From: Tieghemostelium lacteum
Taxonomy: Eukaryota; Evosea; Eumycetozoa; Dictyosteliales; Raperosteliaceae
Direction: 5' to 3'
NCBI GenBank assembly: GCA_001606155.1
Contig: LODT01000037.1
Location: 62,001-126,000, forward strand
DNA length: 64,000 bases
Under the pieces are notes generated by a model. The model did not search any database. It worked only from the letters and a program-made list of their open reading frames with translations, and was not told where the DNA came from. Positions 59,043-64,000 of the stretch are shown here, one piece after another. The stretch's first letter is position 1. Every line of letters begins with the position of its first letter. Made by a program: the position numbers and the translations under genes.

Positions 59043-59749
59043 TATTTTTTGAAATGTATGAATGAATAGTGTGATATAATAGTGTGTTAGTTTAGAATTT
59101 ATATAATGACTGATAAAATCAATAAAATTTTAAAATTTTATAAACACCACACATAGGGAGGGGGTTATTAAATTATTATAATTGCTATTAGCTATCAAAT
59201 TAATAGCAATAACCACCCTTTGTTCATTTTTATACTCTTTCCCTTCTGTTTCTACCCTTTTCTCTATCGAGTATTTATAAAAATCATTACAATAATGACA
59301 CTGTATTTATTGTATTTATAATTTAGAGGAGAATAGAGGAAATCTCATTGTATATTCAAATAGTTTACAATAATTATACCTACATTTGGACCCATTATAA
59401 TACATTAATAAATAAATAAATAAATAGAATATATATAAAAATAAATAAGGTTTTTGTGTATATAAAAAAAAAATCAAAAGTTTTTTCTGAAAATGAAATT
59501 TTGGACATTTTTATTTGAAAAGTTTGATTTAGATCGATATGCTGATGATTTCATTAACAAATTGTTCAGATCTCAACTATATATCTCAAAAAAAAAATTA
59601 AAAGATATTTTTAAAATTAATTAATTAATTATAAAAATGGGTTATTAGGGTTGATTTTTAGATATTCTTTTTCTTTTGAACAGGGTAATTATTCTCATAT
59701 TCAAAAGGTATCATAATAGCAATACAGGTGAAATAGGGTTTATTGGAGT
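59043..59749. other. Intergenic region
   Basis: About 700 bp of A+T-rich DNA without a supported gene. It holds the promoter side of the RA-CH gene and the 3' flank of the membrane protein gene. A pentamer-like AATAA repeat lies near 59403-59427. Confidence 0.4.
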
Positions 59750-60867
59750 TTAGGGTTTAGAATCGAATTCGAATTTTGAGTTTAAGAGTTGAGGTTGATT
59801 TTGGAGGATTGGTAATTGGTATTCTACCTCTGGGTTTTGGATTGGGTAGATTGGGATTTGTTGTAGAGGGTTTACTGCTTTGACTGATTTGATGAATGTG
59901 AATTTGGATTTACATGTTTTTGAGGCAAAGTATAGTTCAAATGGGTATGATAGAAGGAGGAGAGAGCTAATAGGATAGAAACCGTGGTGGAATAGGGTTG
60001 GGATTTTAGTTGATTCGATGGCGAATAGTACATTGTTTTGGGGTTTGAAGTAGAGATAGTTTACTTTAACAAAAATCTCAAAACTGCTATCTTTCTTTTC
60101 GTTTTTTAGAGTGAGTTCGTTGACTACATTTTGAATGATATAGGAGGTTTCGTCATCTGCTGGAATCCATTCACGTTTGAAATAAACGTCAATGAAACTG
60201 TAGTCTTTTGAAGACAAGTTAGTAACAGTCAGAGGATTAGTTAAATCAGTGTAACTTTGAACTGGAATAATTTGTGATTCTCTGAATGTTGTAACACGTT
60301 GAGTATAAGATGATGAAGATCCATCTGAATTCGTTGTAGATGTAGTCTCCATATGGTAACATTCACATTCAACCACAATTTCAACTTCAATTCTCTTCAC
60401 TTTCTCAATATAACTATGAATAGAATCAGATTCAAAGTTTCTTAAACTCTTCAAAGAACCATAAATACTAGTAAAAAATGTTCTAAGGAATCCAAGTAAA
60501 TATATGAACCCAAAGAATATCCAACCCAGTATAGTCATTAATATATATTTTGTACTAATATCCATCTAATTTGGAAATATTTTAAATTTTAAAATTAAAA
60601 TTAAATTTTGGAAGACATTTAAAAATTTAAATTGATACATACCTTACCATCAGAATCTTTCTTTTTGAGACCAATGGTACCAACCAAAGCAATTATAAAT
60701 GCACTTATTAATAATGACCATAGAATGAAACCAAATGTTAAACCAGAGAAACAACTAAATCTATAGTTTTGTTTATCAATATTTTTTAAATATTTATCTT
60801 TTTTTAAAATTGTAAAATAACTATCAAGTGGACCAAAATCCTCTTGAATTTTAATTTTATATACCAT
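59750..60867 (-). CDS. TMEM151-like membrane protein
   Basis: Two exons on the minus strand, 60867-60643 and 60565-59750, with a 77 bp phase-0 intron, giving 346 residues. Two membrane segments lie at about 42-67 (SGLTFGFILWSLLISAFIIALV) and 80-105 (ILMTILGWIFFGFIYLLGFL). Then comes VECECYHMETTSTTNSDGSS and QRVTTFRESQ, the conserved Cys-Tyr-His-x-Glu-Thr block of TMEM151 proteins. The tail (from about residue 215) is soluble. The function of this family is unclear. Confidence 0.7.
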
Positions 60868-61000
60868 AGTTAATTAAAATTTAATAAAAAAAAAAAAAAA
60901 ATTAAAATAGTGAAAAATGGTGAAATTATCTTTTCTTTTAAAACAAAGAAATTTTATTTAGTAGACTGAAGGTTCACAATATTTACTTTTTTTTAATATA

Positions 61001-61016
61001 TTTTCCCTAGGGAAAA
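61001..61016. repeat. 16 bp perfect palindrome
   Basis: TTTTCCCTAGGGAAAA is its own reverse complement. It stands about 350 bp upstream of the nagk start and about 80 bp before the candidate RNA below, so it could be a promoter element for either. Confidence 0.6.
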
Positions 61017-61089
61017 AAGTGATATAATTGATTTCTATATTAATTAAAATAATATTTTTAATAACTTTGAGTTAAAATAGCTTTAAACT

Positions 61090-61225
61090 GTTGGATGTTC
61101 CCTAAATAGATGTCTCCAAAAGGAGCTTATACACTTGGGAAACAAAACTTAGCAAATAAGATAGGTTTCAGTGAATCCTCCTGATCAGTCATGGGAGTAC
61201 ACTATTGAAATAGAGAGTTACACTA
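61090..61225 (+). ncRNA. Candidate box H/ACA-like small RNA
   Basis: Two hairpins in tandem fit an H/ACA layout. Hairpin 1: TGTTCCC (61096-61102) pairs with GGGAAACA (61137-61144, one bulged A), with an inner stem CTCC-AAAA-GGAG (61114-61125) above an internal loop. Hairpin 2: TTTCAGTG (61166-61173) pairs with CAC..TGAAA (61200-61210), with an inner CTCC/GGAG stem. The hinge 61145-61165 contains ATAAGA (box H form ANANNA), and ACA at 61220-61222 lies three bases from the proposed end. The region is GC-richer than its surroundings and has no protein frame. Chance pairing cannot be excluded. Confidence 0.3.
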
Positions 61226-61367
61226 AACCATTGATAACCGGTGCCGGAGAAAATTGTCCAGTTAAATATGTTAAAAAACAATATTATTCTACAAAAAACT
61301 TAAATGAAATTTAATCAAAAACAAAATAAATTTACACAAAAAAATTTATTTCCCACACAATTAGAAA

Positions 61368-62318
61368 ATGGACATTTTTATTGGAATTGATGGAGGTGGT
61401 ACAAAGAGTTTAGCAGTTGCAATTGATAAGGATGGTAAAGAATTAGGTAGATATCAATCAGGTTGTAGTAATAAAAATAGTGTAGGAGCAGAGAAAGCTA
61501 AAGAGGCAATTTATGAAGCTATTAATAAGGTGATTGAAGAGGTTAAACAAAAGTGTTCTGTTGACACTGTTAATGTAAAATATATATGCTCTGGAATGAG
61601 TGGTGTTGACAGAGATGAAGATAAGGTATTGGTAGGTGGTTGGTTACGTGATTTGTTAGGTAATGATATAAGATACTCATTATATAACGATGCTGTTATT
61701 GCACTGGCTGCTGGTACTGGAGGTCACCTTTATGGTGTAGTTTTGATCTCTGGAACTGGGTGTATATCTACAGGGTTTGATAAGAGCGGTAGAGTTACAA
61801 GATCAGCAGGATGGGGACCTTTACTTGGTGATATAGGGTCTGGATACCAAATTGGGTTTGACCTTTGCCAGGCTGTTTGCAGGGCAAAAGATCAAACTGG
61901 ACCTGCCACAACTCTCACAGCAGCTCTATTAACTGAACTTAAACTGGAAACTGAGAGTCAACTGATACCATGGGCATATAACCCTGAAACTCAGGGATGG
62001 AACAAATTTGCAGCTTTGGCACCTTTAGCTACTACATGTGCATTGAATGGTGACCAAGTAGCAATAGATATACTAAAGAACTCTGCAAAGAACCTTTCTG
62101 ATTATGTTTCTTCAATTATTGTAAAATTGCAATTGGAGAAAGAGGAAACTATACCATTGGTATTAGCTGGTGGAATCATAGAGAGAAAGTGTTTGTTAAC
62201 TGATTATTTATCTGAGATTCTTCAAGCTAAATACCCAAACATTTCTATAAAATTCCCTCAATGTAACTCAGCAACTGGTGCAGCACTTTTAGCATTAAAT
62301 CAGTACAATAAAAAATAA
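61368..62318 (+). CDS. nagk: N-acetyl-D-glucosamine kinase
   Basis: Single exon, 316 residues. The ASKHA (BadF/BadG) kinase fold is clear: phosphate-1 loop GIDGGGTKSLAVAID, SGMSGVDRDED, the sugar-site segment YNDAVIALAAGT, phosphate-2 VLISGTGCIS, and WGPLLGDIGSGYQIG; the adenosine motif is LVLAGGIIERK. Length and order match NAGK (human 344). It phosphorylates GlcNAc for salvage into UDP-GlcNAc, useful to bacterivorous amoebae digesting peptidoglycan. Start is the first ATG after an A-rich leader. Confidence 0.93.
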   Translation: MDIFIGIDGGGTKSLAVAIDKDGKELGRYQSGCSNKNSVGAEKAKEAIYEAINKVIEEVKQKCSVDTVNVKYICSGMSGVDRDEDKVLVGGWLRDLLGNDIRYSLYNDAVIALAAGTGGHLYGVVLISGTGCISTGFDKSGRVTRSAGWGPLLGDIGSGYQIGFDLCQAVCRAKDQTGPATTLTAALLTELKLETESQLIPWAYNPETQGWNKFAALAPLATTCALNGDQVAIDILKNSAKNLSDYVSSIIVKLQLEKEETIPLVLAGGIIERKCLLTDYLSEILQAKYPNISIKFPQCNSATGAALLALNQYNKK

Positions 62319-62722
62319 AAACCTCAATATAAATTTACAAAGAGAGAAAAGGAGGAACCTATCTGTGATATTTGTTTTTTTTTTTCTAAAAGCACATGCA
62401 GCACACATTTTTTTTTTTATTCCTTTCCTTTCTTTTTATTGTTTTTTTTTACACACTTGTATATTAAATTAAATATATTTAATTTTAAGATTATTATAAC
62501 TATTCCAACTGATCCTTTTATGAATTAGTAAATCCATTAATTTCACATATATAAATCGCCAAATAAGAGACTTTAAAGATTATATATATATTTTTTCGCT
62601 TTTTTAAGCCATTTAGGTTGCGAAAGTCAGTTCCAAATATAGATAGATATACATATAATATAGCTTTAAAAATAAGAATAGAATTTATATTTAGTGTGGA
62701 AGGGTTAAAGTAATTTGAAGAA
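62319..62722. other. Intergenic region
   Basis: About 400 bp of A+T-rich spacer between two same-strand genes. T runs near 62371-62382 and 62409-62420 mark the nagk 3' flank. No gene or RNA is recognised. Confidence 0.4.
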
Positions 62723-64000
62723 ATGTCAGACGTTGATCATAGATTACATTTACTATCGCATAATGTAGGAATTATGGAGGGACCTTATGGTTCATTTATT
62801 AGATTCAATAAACCAACAGCCACAAATACAAATTCTCAACAATCTACAACTTCTAATGGAAGCAATACACTTCAGGTCAACAATAGTGTTAATAATCGTC
62901 GTCTTTCACCTTCACATAACTCCCAATCAACAAATACTGAAACAAGTTCTAATGGACCATCAAATGGAAACTCACAAAACAATCGTTATAATCCCTATAA
63001 TCAAAATCACAAATATGCAAAGTAAGAAATCTAAAGGAGAACACTGAAATTTCATTTTCATAAAAAAAAAAAATCAAAAAAAAAAAAACCTACAAGTTGG
63101 ATATTAACATTTTACAACATATTTAGGTTTGTTACTTATTCAGCACCAATAGCATTGGAGATTAAAGAAGAGAAATCAACAGCAAAGGATAATTTAGAAC
63201 ATATTGATCAACCAATTATAAATGAAAAATCATCAGTTTCATCAATTGTACAGAGTATTACACATATACTATCACCAATGATATCACCACTTCACGACGA
63301 AAATTATTCAGATAATATAATACCTTCTTCTCCACCTCCACCTCCACCCCCACAACCTTCCAAATCAGATACACTTTTACCACCAATTCCAGTTACACCT
63401 AATATTCTTAGTAATACTACATCTACTTCAATATCAACTTCAATATCATCTCCAAATATAAATAATGGTATATCTACTGTTAAGTCAAATGGTAAATCTG
63501 CTACCACCACCACTACCAACAACAGCAGTAGTAATAGTGTTATTGTTCCATCACCTTCTATACCACCAAAGAAATCAAAAACATCAACAACAAGTAAGAC
63601 ATCAACTTCTACAAGTAATACACCATTATCACCAACACCTCAACCACCACTACCATCAACTACTGTAAATAAACCCAAAGAAACACCAAAACAAGAACTC
63701 AAACTAGTTGTTCCAATATCCAAAATAATGTCAACATCTCCAACAAAAGATCAATTATCTTTACCAAATACTCCAAAGAAACTAGATAATAATGACAATA
63801 CAAAGAAAGAAGAAGCTACTCTCCCAATTCCAACTTCAACTGTAAATAAAAAAGAAGTAAAGTCCTCCTCCTCATCATCAACAATAACATCAAATTTAAA
63901 ATCAACAACTACAACATCTTCTTCTTCCACTTCATCAAAAAAGAGAAAACCAGAAGAGAGAGCAAAATCAACATCTACAAGTTTATATTCGTCTAGTAGT
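62723..64000 (+). CDS. Ser/Thr/Pro-rich protein, cut by the window edge
   Basis: Two exons are visible, 62723-63021 and 63127 to beyond 64000, with a 105 bp phase-2 intron; at least 391 residues, no stop reached. The N-terminal ~35 residues (RLHLLSHNVGIMEGPYGSFI) look folded and may be the conserved part. The join reads NHKYAKFVTYSAPIALEIKEE. The rest is Ser/Thr/Asn/Pro-rich with a polyproline stretch near residue 160 and a basic KKRKPEERAK near the edge, which could be a nuclear signal. The family is not recognised from this part. Confidence 0.6.

Overview
The window looks like nuclear DNA of a dictyostelid social amoeba. Intergenic DNA is very A+T-rich with long A/T runs. Introns are short (mostly 59-120 bp), GT-AG and numerous. 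CAA-type polyglutamine, polyasparagine and Ser/Thr tracts sit inside otherwise conserved proteins. Most genes have clear eukaryotic orthologues, mixed with amoeba-type families such as F-box/LRR-like proteins and secreted Cys-motif proteins. Codon use is less extreme than I would expect for D. discoideum, so a group 1-3 species (Cavenderia, Heterostelium or Tieghemostelium type) is my inference; the species is not proven. I saw no CRISPR array, rRNA, tRNA, LTR element or virus-like element.

Layout. 1-6 kb: a Toc34/Toc159-like GTPase, then a tight divergent pair pex12/clp1. 6.8-14.5 kb: two head-to-head paralogues encoding secreted beta-helix/PA14-like/MACPF proteins. 14.7-16.2 kb: a secreted HEXXH protease. 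17.3-23.1 kb: a WWE-WWE-PARP-BRCT-PBZ protein followed by a mosaic of duplicated and decayed pieces around an F-box/LRR-like gene and a 153-residue orphan. 23.2-25.5 kb: a dynamin-like protein whose GTPase motifs are all degenerate and which seems to carry a mitochondrial presequence. 25.5-38.9 kb: a dense block of housekeeping genes (SANT protein, FAN-type BEACH-WD protein, RPA3, an unnamed conserved protein, MED6, a PiggyBac-derived protein, a CAP-domain secreted protein, pICln, HMG-CoA lyase). 40.2-47.9 kb: a HAD protein, an RS/RD-repeat protein with an SRI-like tail, a pfkB kinase, U2A' and a polyQ Myb-like factor. 47.9-52.5 kb: a 4.6 kb gene-poor region with G-box-like sites and a structured island. 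52.6-64 kb: ZNF277, a second F-box/LRR-like protein, an RA-CH-proline-rich protein, a TMEM151-like membrane protein, N-acetylglucosamine kinase and a truncated Ser/Thr/Pro-rich gene.

Almost every gene stands alone; nothing looks like an operon. Several genes share short divergent promoters (pex12/clp1, the MACPF pair, MED6/PiggyBac-derived), and some converge with almost no spacer (dynamin-like/SANT 22 bp; the gene at 31078/MED6 share a TTAA that gives both stop codons). I worked out the splice models by hand from GT-AG sites, frame and protein similarity; no transcript data were available.
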